Assembly: GCA_024509875.1 (NCBI GenBank) | Contig: JAMPIV010004910.1 | Coordinates: 34,832 to 98,831 of the forward strand | DNA from: Oreohelix idahoensis | Taxonomy: Eukaryota; Mollusca; Gastropoda; Stylommatophora; Oreohelicidae | DNA: 64,000 nucleotides | Direction of reading: 5' to 3' | Shown: positions 1 through 11,762 of the stretch, piece after piece | Layout of the letters: each line of letters starts with the position of its first letter | How positions within the stretch are numbered: the first letter of the stretch is position 1 | Program-made: the position numbers and the translations under genes | The notes under the pieces: generated by a model | Told to the model about the DNA's origin: nothing | Database searches by the model: none | Seen by the model: only the letters and a program-made list of their open reading frames with translations

Positions 1-1925
1 ATTCTTACGCGTGCTGGTACACTTTATCCGTGAGGTATGGTTTAAGCCCAGTGAGAAAACTAGTCACATCACTGTTCAGGAAATTATGAATTATCTCTCT
101 GTGTCAGTAAACTAACAAAGCTCGGGCCAGTGTTCTTCTTCCCGTTACGACTTAAGTTGTTTGATGGTGCGTTAAATTTGTCTTTGGGTGTGCTTTCTTT
201 GCTATAAGTTAGATAGCGGAATTCCAAACATAGAATCGCCTCAAAGATTAAAAATTTACACAGTCTCAACAAGTTCTGCGTCAGGGGAACTCTACACACT
301 GTTTATGCTTTGCCTTGCTTAGATTGATTTCTTTATTGCTTTCTTAATGCTGGGATCGCACAGGTTACGATCACTCTGTATGAAAGAAAAAAAAAAGACA
401 TGTAATATACCGAAAACAAATAACCTTCTAAAGCGCGATGAATTTCCCGTTAAGCCTATAATACACTCGAGTATTTAATTATGTATTTAATAAACACTGC
501 GCGAATTCTAGTGGTTAAAAACCCACATCTATAAAACTAGGACTTAACTGAATTTATTAATTATAAATTCCTTCGCGACTTTAAAAGTTAATTTAAGCAT
601 CTATTATCTTTTGAAATAATATAATAGATAGATCATTATATATTTACCACTGGAACTATTGAGATGGTTTAATTTAATAGATTTAAATTAACACAAAATC
701 CATTGAAATAGAATGACTGAACTAGACCACTGATCACTTTACACAATATATATTACCGCTCTGCACAGAATAGAAAACACTGCAAATATATATATAAAAT
801 CCAGGGGAAAATCTATAACAAGATTTCAATAAAGCTAGTGCTTCTGTAAAGGTCTGGCCAGCGAGTGATAACGTGTCTAGTCTTAATGGTCTATTTAGCT
901 AAAATGGAATGTAAGTTGAGTGGGACATGATAAACTTGACAGCTTATTTGATCTCACGAACTTTTGGGGATCTGACCGCCAAATCAAGAGAAGAAACCGC
1001 ACCCTGGTCTTCGTATCTCCGTTCGCTGCTACCCGTTCGCTTTCCCCGTTCGCTCGGTTCCTCGATTGACACCGAGACGCGAAAATAGCGGCAAGCAACT
1101 GCGTCTCGTATCAGGGACCACTACTGTCTTTGATAACGCCGATAGTCTCCCCTAAAAACCCTCGGTCTGTCTCTTAGATCTCGTGCCGCCTACTAAATGA
1201 GTCCCGGTGGAATGAGTTCTGGCAAACGAAAAGTTACAACAAATGTTCAGGGGTTCTAATGTTATGACAAGCTAAAAGTCCCTTTAAATCATCCATCATA
1301 TCAGGGAGAATTCACTTGTCAAACTAGACGTACGTCACACACACTACGAAAACAAAATTCCAGTCACGAGGAACAAGATTATAGACCACCAAGAGTAGAG
1401 GTAGATTAATATATGCAACGCGTGACTGCACACGAACGAAAACAAGGGATACCTGTAAAGGTATTTACAAGATAGCAAGATGAAACAAGAGAATAAATCA
1501 CTTAAACACAACAAAAGAATTACTGAATATACACGACAATGTAAATACACACTAGACGAATACGCCTAACACCAACAGGGCTTGGAATGTTAAGCAGGGC
1601 AGTCGCAGGAAATCCGTCTGCCTTATTCCACCACTAAACAAACACAGCCACACTCTATAGAAAATCGATCTAATCCAATCTTTTCCCACAAGTAGGCCAA
1701 GAATGGATTAGACTCACCACCCTTCCTCCCTTAGACACACACATATACAATTACACACTAAACTAAACAATAACTACACTCAACAATGAAGTGCTGAAAG
1801 CTATCTCCCCCACCAAGCACCAACAGATCACTTCAGTGAAAATAAACTATAAGTACAATTATTCTATGATGTATCAAGATATATAAATACTAAGACAAAC
1901 AATAAAAGATCAGATCTAACTAATT

Positions 1926-1929
<4 letters not shown>
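1..1929. other. Non-coding stretch, nothing recognised
   Basis: AT-rich sequence with only short, low-complexity open frames. No protein family, RNA gene or clear repeat was recognised on either strand. It leads directly into the long TA microsatellite. Confidence 0.5.
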
Positions 1930-2014
<85 letters not shown>

Positions 2015-2039
2015 CATACACATACATACACATACACAT

Positions 2040-2131
<92 letters not shown>
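1930..2131. repeat. (TA)n microsatellite with a CA/CATA-rich centre
   Basis: About 200 bp of nearly pure TA dinucleotides. The centre, about 2007-2050, is made of variant CACATACA units. The open frames through it are only runs of Tyr-Ile and have no coding meaning. Confidence 0.95.
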
Positions 2132-2135
<4 letters not shown>

Positions 2136-4197
2136 CCCAAGTCCTACCCAGAAAGTAGAGAAAAGGAACGGAACAAAAGGGAAGAAAAAACAACAACAAA
2201 TCAATAAGCAAGATACAAGAAGCAGATAAAGAAACAGGACTAACCTACTCTAAAAGATCAGATTCATAGACAGAACAGAAAATTCAGAATTTAGAGAAAG
2301 AAGAAAAAACAAATAAGAAACAATCATACAACATAGCATACAAAAATTACAAACAAAAACTTAACTGACGGTCCAGCGGCGCCTGATCAAGAAGCTTCCT
2401 CAGCACTGATGATGAATAATGAAAACAGCACAAACGTCACTCACACTTGTATATCCAATCAAAAAAAATATAAGTCCAGAAATCCAGTCTGTGTGCCCGC
2501 ATAAACAATACTGTCCTTTGGCACGGTACTGCACGCAATATCCAGGCAACTACACTGTTGTACACGATGCTTTCCCAGCAATGTCCAAAATAGATCATCA
2601 ACTGTATAATCCAAACAGTATCAATGGGCAGTTCGTTTCACACGTCTATGAGGTATACGAAAGTAGGCACAGTTCGTGTCATCACACCGCATCAGGAAAC
2701 CAGCAGACTTCAAGGTAAAGTAGTACCGAAAGACTCAGGTCAGCAAGCTTCAGTCCTCGTTGGCATTCACCCACTGGCAGGGCACATCAGAAGAATGGTA
2801 ACAGCACGACTTGCACCAGACGTCACTTGGCAAAACTCTGGATAGGTAACGTTCCCAGGTGGGTAGAACAGTATGTGAACTGGATATACTGCAGATATTC
2901 ACACACCCTGGGATGGCGCCAACATATAGACACTACCTATACCACCAAATAAGGACGAACTAATCTCCTCTGCCGACACACACAGTCAGGCACCAGAGCC
3001 CGAGATAATCTCCTCTGCCGACACACATAGTCAGGCACTAGAGCCCACCTAATACCAAACTCAACCCTCTATCTCCGCTGCTCCACCGGGATCACTGTCA
3101 ATAAACGACTAAGTAAACCTTGAAATAACTCAAACTGTACTGCCTGAAGCAAGCTGTAATCCTACGCTAACACTTTGACATATTTCCAATCATACTTGGG
3201 AGCTCTAGAGCAAACAATTACAAAATTGCTTGAGCACCACAGTATCGACGACAAAACTGCAACATATTTACCGATTGAAAACAGCAACTTACACTGAGAC
3301 GCAGAAACTAGGTCAGTTACCGTAATCGAGGTCAACTGACCGTAAACAGTTCACTCCACAGACTGACAAACACACTGACTTGCCACTGGACGACCGAAAA
3401 TAACTCACTACCGTGGCAAAGCAGTAAATATGAAAGCGCCAACACACCGTGGCCTACAGCCTTCTAACATTATGTGTGCATAACTCGTTCTGACCTTAAT
3501 ATAGAAAATATAGACACTGCGGCCTATACAAAACGAACAAAACCACAGGCCCCACGGCCTTCAGAATAGACGAGCCATCCAGATGTCAAAGACTAGTAAT
3601 ATTGTGGATTTATCACCATCAGCATATGGATCATAATACTAGCAATATCAAGACTCATTATCTAGGAGTACGACCACAATAAAGACTAGCTGACATAAAC
3701 TCACCATAACACCTGTAACAGGTTAAGTTTCCTTTAATAATTATGCACACAATGAAGCCACACACGGCTAGAAATACATATGCAATACAATGCAACAGAA
3801 ATGCCAATATCACTTGCAATAATCAACAACTCAATCTATCAGTATCAAAACTCGCGGGTATGTCGTACTGAGTAAACAACACAATGACTTTCGCTCACCG
3901 GCTAAGTCCTGCACTATGATAACGCCACACTTAACTACAAATGACTTCTCATCAATGAATTACGTAAGAAATGCTGCTAGAAACTACACCACTGTTCTAG
4001 ACATATGTAAACTAAACTTGACCACATGAATAAATGACAAGCACCCTCAAAGAACAACTATGGCATCCATAATCCCAGCAAAATGCTGAAAGGGAACAAC
4101 ACAGCGACCTCTCCGGTCGGTAGCCAGAAAGTCAACTAACTTTCCCCGCCAGGATTCGGGCGCACTTCCTTCCAAGTCACATGACCAAAACGGGTTT
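2132..4197. other. Non-coding stretch with one 45-bp direct duplication
   Basis: No convincing gene. A 99-codon open frame at 2419-2718 has no recognisable domain, repeat or composition signal and is probably chance. A 45-bp unit starting about 2960 (taatctcctctgccgacaca) is repeated immediately at about 3005. A TGGCGCC string at about 2914 resembles a retroelement primer-binding site, but no LTR pair could be found around it. Confidence 0.4.
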
Positions 4198-6332
4198 TTA
4201 ATTTGTGTCAAGGTTGTCACTCTTCAGCGTAACCAACTTAATATTATGTCGCACATATATACTGTGACAGAAACCCTCTGGCTTAAATTCAAGGACATCA
4301 TAAAGACAGCTGCTGCAGAAGCATGTGGTGAAGTCTGACTTGGGAACAAGAGAAAGAGGACACCTTGGTGGACAGAGGAAGTCAAATAGAAAATAAGAGA
4401 GAAGAAAATGGCATGGAAACAATACTTAGGAGCTAAAAACACAGCAGGACAAATAGAGAAATTTAGAGAATATGTGATACTCAGAACAGAAGCAAAGAAC
4501 AATGTACTAGCAGCAAAACAGAAGTCCTGGGAAGAATTTGGAGAAAAGCTAGAAAAAGATGCGCAAGAAAACCAGAAATTGTTCTATAAGATCCTAAAGA
4601 ACACGAGGAAGGAAATACAATGCCCTCTCAAATTTATAAAGCACAAGCAAGGCAAATTGCTTACTGCCCCGAAGGAAGTAATGGAAAGAATATTTCTCAG
4701 AACTCCTTGATGGTGAGCAAGGTCAAGCATCAGAAATGATAACGACTAGCACAGAAGAGGAAACCAATGGTGATGAAGATGACATAAAGATGGAAGAACT
4801 GAAGGCAGCACTGGAGAAAATCAAGATGGGCAAAGCAGCAGGGCATGATGGTATAACACCAGAAATGGTTAAGTACATGGGAGCATCAGGCGACCTATTA
4901 CTCTTATGGGTCCTACAGGCAGCGTGGTGCAACAAGACCATACCAAAGGATTGGGAGATTGCCATCATAACACCAATTTTCAAAACGGGTGACAATCGAC
5001 AATGTGGGAACCATAGAGGCATATCCCTTAGACATTGTTCCTGGTAAAATCTACTCTAGAATCCTAGAGCAGAGACTCCGACGCCTAGCTGAGCCACAAT
5101 TGGATGAGGTCCAGTGCGGATTCCGAGCAAACCGAAGTACTCAAGACCTAATCTTCACACTCAGACAGCTGAGTGAAAAGGCCCTTGAGTATAAGAGTGA
5201 GATCCATCTTTGTTTCATAGATCTGGAAAAGACATTTGACATGGTCCCATGGAGCAAACTTTGGGACTGTTTGGCAAGGAAGAACATTCCAGCACCTCTG
5301 ATTCATGCTATACAGAGCTTCTACAAGTCTTGCAGAAATTATGTGAGGACAGCAAACCATAAGTCAGAAGAGTTCAGGAACACCACTGGTGTAAGACAAG
5401 GTGATATCCTGTCACCTTATCTTTTCATACTCCTCATGGACGATGTTATCAAGGCATGTAAGGAGAGAACAAGAAAGTATTCAGTGGGGTATTGGAAGAT
5501 GAGACAGGTCTGTATTTCAGAGCTCGCATTTGCTGATGATGTTGCCCTGATTGCTAAATCAGAGGCACATCTCCAATCCAACCTGCAAGTCTGGAAGGAA
5601 GAGCTGGAGAAGAGAGGGATGGTCATAAGCAGCTCTAAAACAAAATCCATGGTGATATCATGAGAAGAAAGAAGACATCAGATTAAGCTGGGAGAACAGG
5701 TCCTGGAGCAGGTCGACCACTTTAAATATCTCGGTGCTATTATAGACCGAAAGGGAGGCATCAAAGAAGAGTTGGCCACTCGAAAAGCAGCAGCTGGGAG
5801 ACTTTCTTAGGCCATAAATCGAGGATTCCTCAGCAAGAGAGAGGTTGGTAAGAAAACGAAGATGGCTGTATACCGCTCCACCTATGTCCCAGTCTTGACA
5901 TATGGATGCGAGTCATGGGCAGTGACTACAACCCACAAAAGCCAGATCCAAACCTCAGAAATGAGGTATCTGAGGAAGTTGGTTGAAGTAACAAGAAGAG
6001 ACATGGCCCGCAACCAGACGATACGTCAAGGCCTAAAATCCCACCCCCTGCAGACCCAAGTAGAACAGTCCCAACTAAGATGGTTTGGCCATGTCTGCAG
6101 AATGGGAGAAGATCGGCTACCGCGACAAGCATGGGAAACAAAGAGCCAGGGATCCAGACCACCAGGACGACCCAGAGTCCGCTGGGAGGACAACATTAGA
6201 CAATCTTTGAAGGACAGAGGACTAAAATGGAACCAGGCCTGGAGGAAGACAGCCGATAGGATAGTCTGGCGCTCTCTCTTCCAAACCTCTACACCTCATG
6301 GTAGAAGGGGGAACGACTAAGTAAGTAATAAA
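4198..6332 (+). mobile_element. LINE-A copy 1, 5'-truncated non-LTR retrotransposon
   Basis: The insert carries reverse-transcriptase (RT) sequence through to a 3' end that finishes in a short TAAG repeat (ctaagtaagtaa). A second, antisense copy at 28618-30203 and a 69-bp tip at 11824-11892 end in the same tail, which defines the family. The 5' end falls inside the region just before the RT, so the endonuclease domain is missing. No target-site duplication was found for this copy. The clade is not certain; the motifs resemble RTE-like elements widespread in invertebrates. Confidence 0.85.
4408..6320 (+). pseudogene. LINE-A reverse transcriptase, broken
   Basis: The frames at 4408-4710, 4736-5047, 4989-5663 and 5862-6320 together give a LINE ORF2 from the pre-RT linker to the C-terminus. 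Visible in order are [13 protein letters not shown] (RT block 1), [56 protein letters not shown] and the catalytic FADDV. The C-terminal part has LTYGCESW and LRWFGHV. Breaks: a frameshift near 4710-4736, another near 5040, an in-frame TGA at 5661 and a TAG at 5808. It is therefore not a working gene. The product would have copied element RNA at the nick made by the missing endonuclease. Confidence 0.9.
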
Positions 6333-7009
6333 CAAAGATGGGAATAAATATAACAATCTTGGAGAAGATTTATCAGATGTAGTAATTAAGGGCAGGCCGT
6401 ATGATAGAATGACTTTTGCAAATGATACGTAAAGGGAATACTTTATATGGATATTTAGTAATTTTCAGAATGAGTAGTAGGGGTAACGTTTACTAAAAAT
6501 GAGATACCTTACATTTGGTTTTGGTTTAAGATTAGGAATTAAACTAAACTAAAATTACGATTGGATCTCCCCTAACAGAACCTCACAAGGTGACATTAGT
6601 GTGTGGGCAGAAATTAAAAAAAAAACCTAACGCGGTTCGAAGAGTTCCTCACTGCATCACTTACCTTCGTCAGAAGATCATAGACAACCAGAATAAGGAG
6701 TAATACTAATGATTCCATTATATGACTGGTCATAAGACTAGGAGTATCTTCTAAAATTAGAAAGTATAAAACTTCAAATATAGTACGGAGAGCCACAATT
6801 CCGGGAAACCTTCTTCCTGTGTCAACAGTTAGGGTTATATATAAATCAGTTAACCTAACCACTTGAGGGACGACTACACCTGTACCATGGTGCACGACCT
6901 ATTACGGGCTTTCTGTGCATCAAAGTGTGGTTGTAATTCTTAACCCACTACAGTTTTTGGCACCAGTTGCCATAAATCTACGCAAGACACCTACAACAGA
7001 CGGGTCTTG
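6333..7009. other. Non-coding stretch, nothing recognised
   Basis: No gene or repeat family recognised. The antisense 93-codon frame at 6614-6895 has no family features. Confidence 0.4.
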
Positions 7010-7190
7010 AGGAACGAACGAACGATCTTTACTGTCAAAGGGTTGAGAACTGGGCACGCAGGCCCGTTTGACATTCTGCCCTTCCTTTCTCTCATCTTGT
7101 ATACTGAATTAATTTATTCTCACACGCATTTTACTTATCAATTTATAGGAATTCAACGTTGTAAAAGTAAAATAATAGCGATTGCTCGTG
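7010..7190 (+). repeat. Dispersed repeat X, copy 1
   Basis: Shares with 25660-25830 and 40443-40550 a block that runs ACGAAC..., then GGTTGAGAA.TG.GC, then CATTCTGCCCTTC.TTTCTCT.ATC. Copies 1 and 2 stay similar for another 80 bp. No coding capacity. It may be the conserved part of a SINE or a short DNA element of unknown class. Confidence 0.6.
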
Positions 7191-8618
7191 CTGGTATCTC
7201 TGTGTACTTCGCGTTGAATTTTGTTTTGTAGGCCTTTCTTGGAGAATGTTAATTTTAATTTTTCAATTCGCCTCTGTGAATTCTAGTTTATTTTATTGAT
7301 CGTATAGTGGTGAGAATTCCCCCTGTGTCGATGACGCGGGTTTAATCTTAATGGACGACAGCAGAAACCCAGCTCGTGACAACGACTCAGTTTTAATCTT
7401 AAATGTTCTTTGATTAATTCTTTTTCACTCTCCCTTCGTTAAGGTTAACTTCATCGGTAACTTGGCAATCTTCTCCTGTATAATTCTTTCTTGGAATTAA
7501 GAATTAATCCATAAGGGAATTCATGAAATAGTAACTGGATCACTCAATTCAATAACTGGAACCAATGTTAGGCAACGAACTCTGAACTCCTGTCCAACTA
7601 CCATAATTATAAGACATACACCATTATAGTCTGTCAATAATTTAGTTGATTTTCTTCTTAACTTGGACATAGTCTTTCCCCCATATCGTTTCGGTTATTT
7701 CTTTTTTTTCCCCCTTTTGTTTTCTCAGTTTACAACTTCAGATTTTACAGTTATACTAGAAAAAGAAGGACGCAAGTTTGTAATCAACCCACAAAGAATG
7801 AATGACAAGTTCAGTGAGCAACCTACGCTGATTTTCCAGAAAATCGTTTAGAGTTTAGATGATATCTTGTGACCTCAACATTCAACTCCGCAAGATTTAC
7901 GGAATCTCTTGAATCAATTTCCCTTTTAACTTCGCGATTCATTCTCTTAACTGAATATTCTTACTATCTCCTTTCTTCCTTACGAAGAGTCGATTATTGA
8001 AGTCTATCAACTCTACCAACTTTAGAGGATGAGCATGACTTTATATGAAATTTCTCGCTTTGTTGAACCTCGGCCAGTATGGCTTCGACCTTGATGACCG
8101 AAATCTCCTAAATAGCTTTTCATTGATCTAGGCCTACTATGTCGGTCTGCTGAATACTCGAGCGTATCCCGTAAGTACTAATTTTTCATGACCCCCTTGA
8201 TTATTGTTGGAGGATTCTACATTCCTTTCGACCGTTATTCATTCTAACCTGACTAGTATTTTATTTCTCAGCTCTGTAGGTTAACTTCATGTTCTTTCTT
8301 CCTTGCGTCTCTGTGTTCTCTGTGTGTCGTCATCGTTGTTCTCTGACGTAGTACGCTATTTTTTATTTTCTCCACCGTAACCAGCATTGCGAGTATTGCT
8401 TTCCTTCTCATAGCCAATCTATTTTTCTCTATTTACGTCATGCCGAACCGTATGTCACTACTCCTGTGACACATACTCACATCCATAGTATATAATTAAA
8501 ATCATGAAATAAAAAAGTGTTGAAAACTACAAACATCATCATTAAATCTTCACTCCATATTATATATTTATACGGAAACATAATCACATTGGTTGAGGGG
8601 GGGGGGGGAGATTTATAA
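7191..8618. other. Non-coding stretch, nothing recognised
   Basis: AT-rich sequence without a recognisable coding region. Only short open frames occur. A poly-G run of about 13 lies at about 8597-8609. Confidence 0.4.
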
Positions 8619-8775
8619 TCAGAACTCATAAAGTACCTGTTCTAAAAGTCTACGATTGTATGAATAGGGACTGCGGTTGTATTTTAGATTATATGGAAGA
8701 TAGTTCCAAAGATGAGCAGCAGAGTAAGCTAAGCTTTTCTTGAATAAGTCAAGCCTAGGCTTGAGCACTAGTGAG
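8619..8775 (-). pseudogene. C-terminal tip of a CR1/Jockey-type LINE reverse transcriptase
   Basis: Read on the minus strand, the end of the frame contains RLDLFKKSLAYSAAHLWNYL followed by P.NLK. This is the typical C-terminal signature of CR1/Jockey-type LINE ORF2 proteins (F.Y.G...WN.LP..I). Only about 45 codons remain, ending at a stop at 8619. The upstream part of the frame (lysine run from poly-T, 8786-8802) is not element-like. It is a heavily 5'-truncated fragment. Confidence 0.65.
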
Positions 8776-8846
8776 CCGCTGTTTTTTTTTTTTTTTTTGC
8801 CTGGTGCTCCTTTCGGCGTGTTGTCTTCTGCCTGTTGTGATAGCTT

Positions 8847-8985
8847 CTTTTCTCCCAAACTGAGGTGGCGCCGTAGGTAGAGTATTTTATTTAATATTTG
8901 ATTTTTGGTCCACGCACAGGAAAACTGGTGTTATTTTTGTGCATGGGATACCCGGTTCAACCCCATGTGGATTATAATTTGGGTG
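8847..8985 (+). mobile_element. Possible tRNA-derived SINE head
   Basis: Contains a box-A-like GGTGGCGCCGTAGGTAGAG and, about 90 bp on, a box-B-like CCGGTTCAACCCC. These are the internal RNA polymerase III promoter elements of tRNA genes and SINEs. The spacing is larger than in a tRNA and no cloverleaf closes, so a decayed SINE is more likely than a tRNA gene. Confidence 0.35.
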
Positions 8986-9420
8986 CATGGTGTTCTTTAT
9001 TTTATATAGCATATTTACATCTGATGTTTTTTTCCGTGTTGGTTCTTCTAGGCTGCATGTTCTCTGTCGTTTGTTGTGACGTTGCCTAATGTCTATTGTT
9101 TATGGTGTATCCCCTTCCGTGTTCCCAGGCTGATCTCATTATATCCTGTTGCATTTTGAAGGGTTTGTAGGTTTTGTTATACTGTATTTTCCTATCTTTT
9201 TTTTTTTTAAACTGCATTTGACATTATCTTAAAGTATCTGTGGGATTTTTATTGACTTTTTGTACTGGTAGTTTTTTTAACTTCTCATATTGGTGATATT
9301 GGGGGGGGGGGGGGGTAAAAAAGTGCTTTGTTCTTCCCTTTCTACTGTCATTTGGTGAGGTAGTTATATCTTAGTTCTTGTTTTGGTAATATGAAATTTT
9401 ATTATGTTGTGTAGCTCCCT

Positions 9421-9697
9421 AAATGTACAGGAACATTGGCTCCTAAATACCATCGCAATAAGGAAGCTGAAATTTTTCGGTCATATAAAAAGACATAATA
9501 GTCTGGAAAAAACAGTGATGGAAGGCATGGTCCCTGGAAAAAGGGGAAGGGGTCGACCTAGACGACGGTGGACCCAGGACATCACAGAGAGTCTGAACTT
9601 GTCTTTGGCTGATGCAGGTCGACTTGCCCAGAATCGTGATGCGTTCAGAGCAGCTGTAATGGAGACAACGTTCTGGAAAGAATACGTCACATGATGA
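9421..9697 (+). mobile_element. LINE-G 3' fragment with 13-bp TSD
   Basis: The frame over 9421-9694 reads like the C-terminus of RTE/BovB-type ORF2 proteins: KLKFFGHIKRHNSLEKTVMEG, then GKRGRGRPRRRW and AGRLAQNRDAFRAAV, ending at a TGA-rich tail. The insertion is flanked by the perfect 13-bp duplication tgtgtagctccct at 9408-9420 and 9698-9710. This proves a 5'-truncated retrotransposition event. The flanking sequence on the right belongs to another LINE (LINE-H) on the opposite strand. Confidence 0.85.
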
Positions 9698-9908
9698 TGT
9701 GTAGCTCCCTCGCTTTTGGTGCGATCGGCAGCTTCATCCTCCCAGGCTGCTGGATTTATCCCCATTGCCTTCATATATCTCTTGCACACATTTTTAAACC
9801 TCAGCTACGGTCGTCCTGCTGTTCATTTGCCATCTACCAGTTGTTCGTAGACAATTTCTTTGGGGATGCGACCATTTTCCATGCGGCGGACAAGGCCAAG
9901 CCAGCATA
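9698..9908 (-). mobile_element. LINE-H 3' fragment, antisense
   Basis: Minus-strand translation gives VRRMENGRIPKEIVYEQL, then FKNVCKRYMKAMGINPAAWE and AADRTK. This matches the ORF2 C-terminus of the LINE family also represented by the larger element at 17.3-20.5 kb (compare its '[20 protein letters not shown]'). One stop codon interrupts it. The fragment was the target into which LINE-G inserted. Confidence 0.7.
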
Positions 9909-9984
9909 GTCAGCGCTGTCTAAGGGGTCTAGTGGTCACCTAAATACATACTCTAATTAAACAATTAGGCCTGATGAGACAGTC

Positions 9985-10325
9985 GCAATTAAAAGATCTG
10001 GCAAAACTGCATAAAAGACTCTTGCTGGCCATGGAACAACCGCAGTGGGCTATCGATAGATATATCTCAACCACCTCAAGTTTGTAGACCAAATAAAAAC
10101 AGGAGTAATTAGGCAATATGAAAATTGCGATCAATGCGGTTGTGGAATCGATTCCTGGCGCAGACACGGAAAAAAGTATGACAGTGTTACTGTACTTGTG
10201 AGTGTAAAGAAGGTGAAAGGGCCGAACCCCTTGTCTGACTGGGAGGGGATAACTTCTGATAATCACATTACCACCGATTGTAATACTCTGTATAGCTTCC
10301 TTATCCTACAGTATGAGCGGTATAA
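9985..10325 (+). mobile_element. LINE-L 3' end, second copy (R2/NeSL-like)
   Basis: The segment around 10030 (ggaacaaccgcagtgggc) matches the last coding codons of the endonuclease-bearing LINE at 51516-53064. The part at about 10218-10310 (gggccgaac.ccttgtc, then acttctgat.atca) matches its 3' untranslated end. The middle is shorter than in the other copy. It is a diverged 3' fragment without intact coding sequence. Confidence 0.6.
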
Positions 10326-10346
10326 GAATGTGAACGTATGTGAGAG

Positions 10347-10349
<3 letters not shown>

Positions 10350-10390
<41 letters not shown>
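10350..10390. repeat. (AG)n microsatellite
   Basis: About 40 bp of AG dinucleotides, with a second short AG run at about 10424-10438. Confidence 0.9.
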
Positions 10391-10392
<2 letters not shown>

Positions 10393-10559
10393 AGAAACGG
10401 CTTGCTTGAGATACCGTGAGTTAAAGAGAGAGAGAGAGGAAAAACAATTAAAGATGAGTTGAAGAACAGTTAAAGCGCGCATTATTGAAATACTTCTTAG
10501 AGTACTCACTGTCTCACTGTAATACTCGCACATTCTCGCTGCGTCACGTTATAAGCGAT

Positions 10560-10822
10560 AGTTAACTTTCGGCGGAGGGGGTGAATCGCCATTTTGAATA
10601 CCCCAAAGTGAGAGATCAGTGAAAAAAACAAATAGAAATAGCCGATGTTTTAGTGCAAAAATTCTGCATTGGGATGAGCAAGTAAACTGTTTTGTGCTCA
10701 CTTCATAATATAATAAAAACTGGCCATAAAATTAGTGACTTTATTCATTCTCCTACGCTATTTGTTCTAGCGGGTCGAGTGATGATTCATGGAACGGCTG
10801 ACAGCACCAGGCTCCGGACAAG
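10560..10822 (+). promoter_or_regulatory. Candidate TATA-less promoter of the ZNF341-like gene
   Basis: A locally GC-richer patch (tttcggcggagggggtgaat at about 10567) is followed by CGCCATTTTG at 10587-10596, which fits the YY1 motif often found near start sites of TATA-less animal promoters. It lies just upstream of the candidate first coding exon. Position and motif only; no transcription evidence is available from sequence. Confidence 0.3.
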
Positions 10823-10873
10823 ATGTCGTCGCTTGCATCGCTTACTGCTACCAACTTAATCAACCTGTAAACG
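10789..10873 (+). CDS. Candidate exon 1 of the ZNF341-like gene
   Basis: An ATG at 10789 opens a frame (MERLTAPGSGQDVV...) that stays open to a GTGGGT donor at 10874 and ends in phase 1. This is the phase needed to join exon 2 at 11688. The peptide does not resemble the vertebrate N-terminus, and the ATG context is weak. A better-context ATG at 10823 in another frame would need donor GTAAAC at 10867 and a later acceptor at 11703. The true start could also be elsewhere upstream. Confidence 0.3.
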
Positions 10874-11687
10874 GTGGGTGTTTTTGCTTGCAAGTGTTCA
10901 ACCGACTAGCTGCACTTTTCTCTGCTTATACTGCCAGTTTACTCAGATATTTATAAAATTAGATGCATATACTTTGCTTTTGTTTTTACATTGCACACAC
11001 AGCAGTCCATTTGCGTTGAAATGAGAACAGTGGGATTTATGTCCGATTTCGCCCAAATGTCTGTCGATCCGGCGGCCAGTTTAAGTCGCCCACATTCGAT
11101 AGTGTTCGAATTTGGGCAAAGATGCCTAACACTTTCCCTGTATAACAGCGTCTCTGAATTCTTGTTAAAGGCCCTATCGATGTGGGCGATTTAATTGGCC
11201 GCAAAATGAACACAAGTTAATAGGCCTATATAGGCCTAGTAGGCCTAATTGAGAGGGTGAAAGTGTGGCGGTGTTCTTATAAAACATATGACTTATAACA
11301 AATGAAAGTCAATTAAATATCTAACTAAACACCCCAGACCTCCCCCCCCCCTTTGTTTATTTTTGTTTGATGTATTTTGTTTGCTGTTTTTATTGTTGTT
11401 TGGTTTTGTTTTATCTCTTTTTGTTTGTTTGTATAGTTTGTTTTCTCTATGTGCACGCTACATTGGTAATTTTGATTTGCCCTATTTACAATGATTGGGC
11501 AGGAGATGAGATGCCACTTTCATGTATCTGCAATTCTTCATATTATCTGGAATTGAAAACGATATATAGGCCTATCCTTTTTATAACCCATCAGAGGTTG
11601 AACGGTCAAGGACAATTTCTAGCCATAAACAAAATAATTCTTCCCTTGTTTGGGTTATAATAATGAATGTGATGTTTATATGTTCAG

Positions 11688-11762
11688 TGCAAGCTGTTGA
11701 CAGTCAGACTGCTGCGGCTGTACAATCACTGCTTGATTCACAGGTTGTCACAGAAACACAAG
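11688..11762 (+). CDS. ZNF341: ZNF341-like exon 2 (N-terminal motif)
   Basis: Acceptor ...tatatgttcag, donor gtaataac at 11763. The frame gives [18 protein letters not shown] and then VVTETQ, matching the vertebrate N-terminal MDNQTVLAVQSLLDGQ. Ends in phase 1 and joins exon 3 exactly. An in-frame ATG at 11672 would allow translation to begin in an unspliced 5' extension, so this could also be the first coding exon. Confidence 0.85.

Noticed and set aside
1916..2211. Tyr-Ile and Tyr-Val frames over the TA tract
   Set aside because: Pure dinucleotide repeat translated in three frames; not a gene.
2419..2845. Two overlapping plus-strand open frames as a small gene
   Set aside because: No domain, no homology recognised, and the frames overlap in different registers. 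Length is compatible with chance.
2905..2930. TGGCGCCAAC as primer-binding site of an LTR retroelement
   Set aside because: No LTR pair, gag or pol sequence is visible around it.
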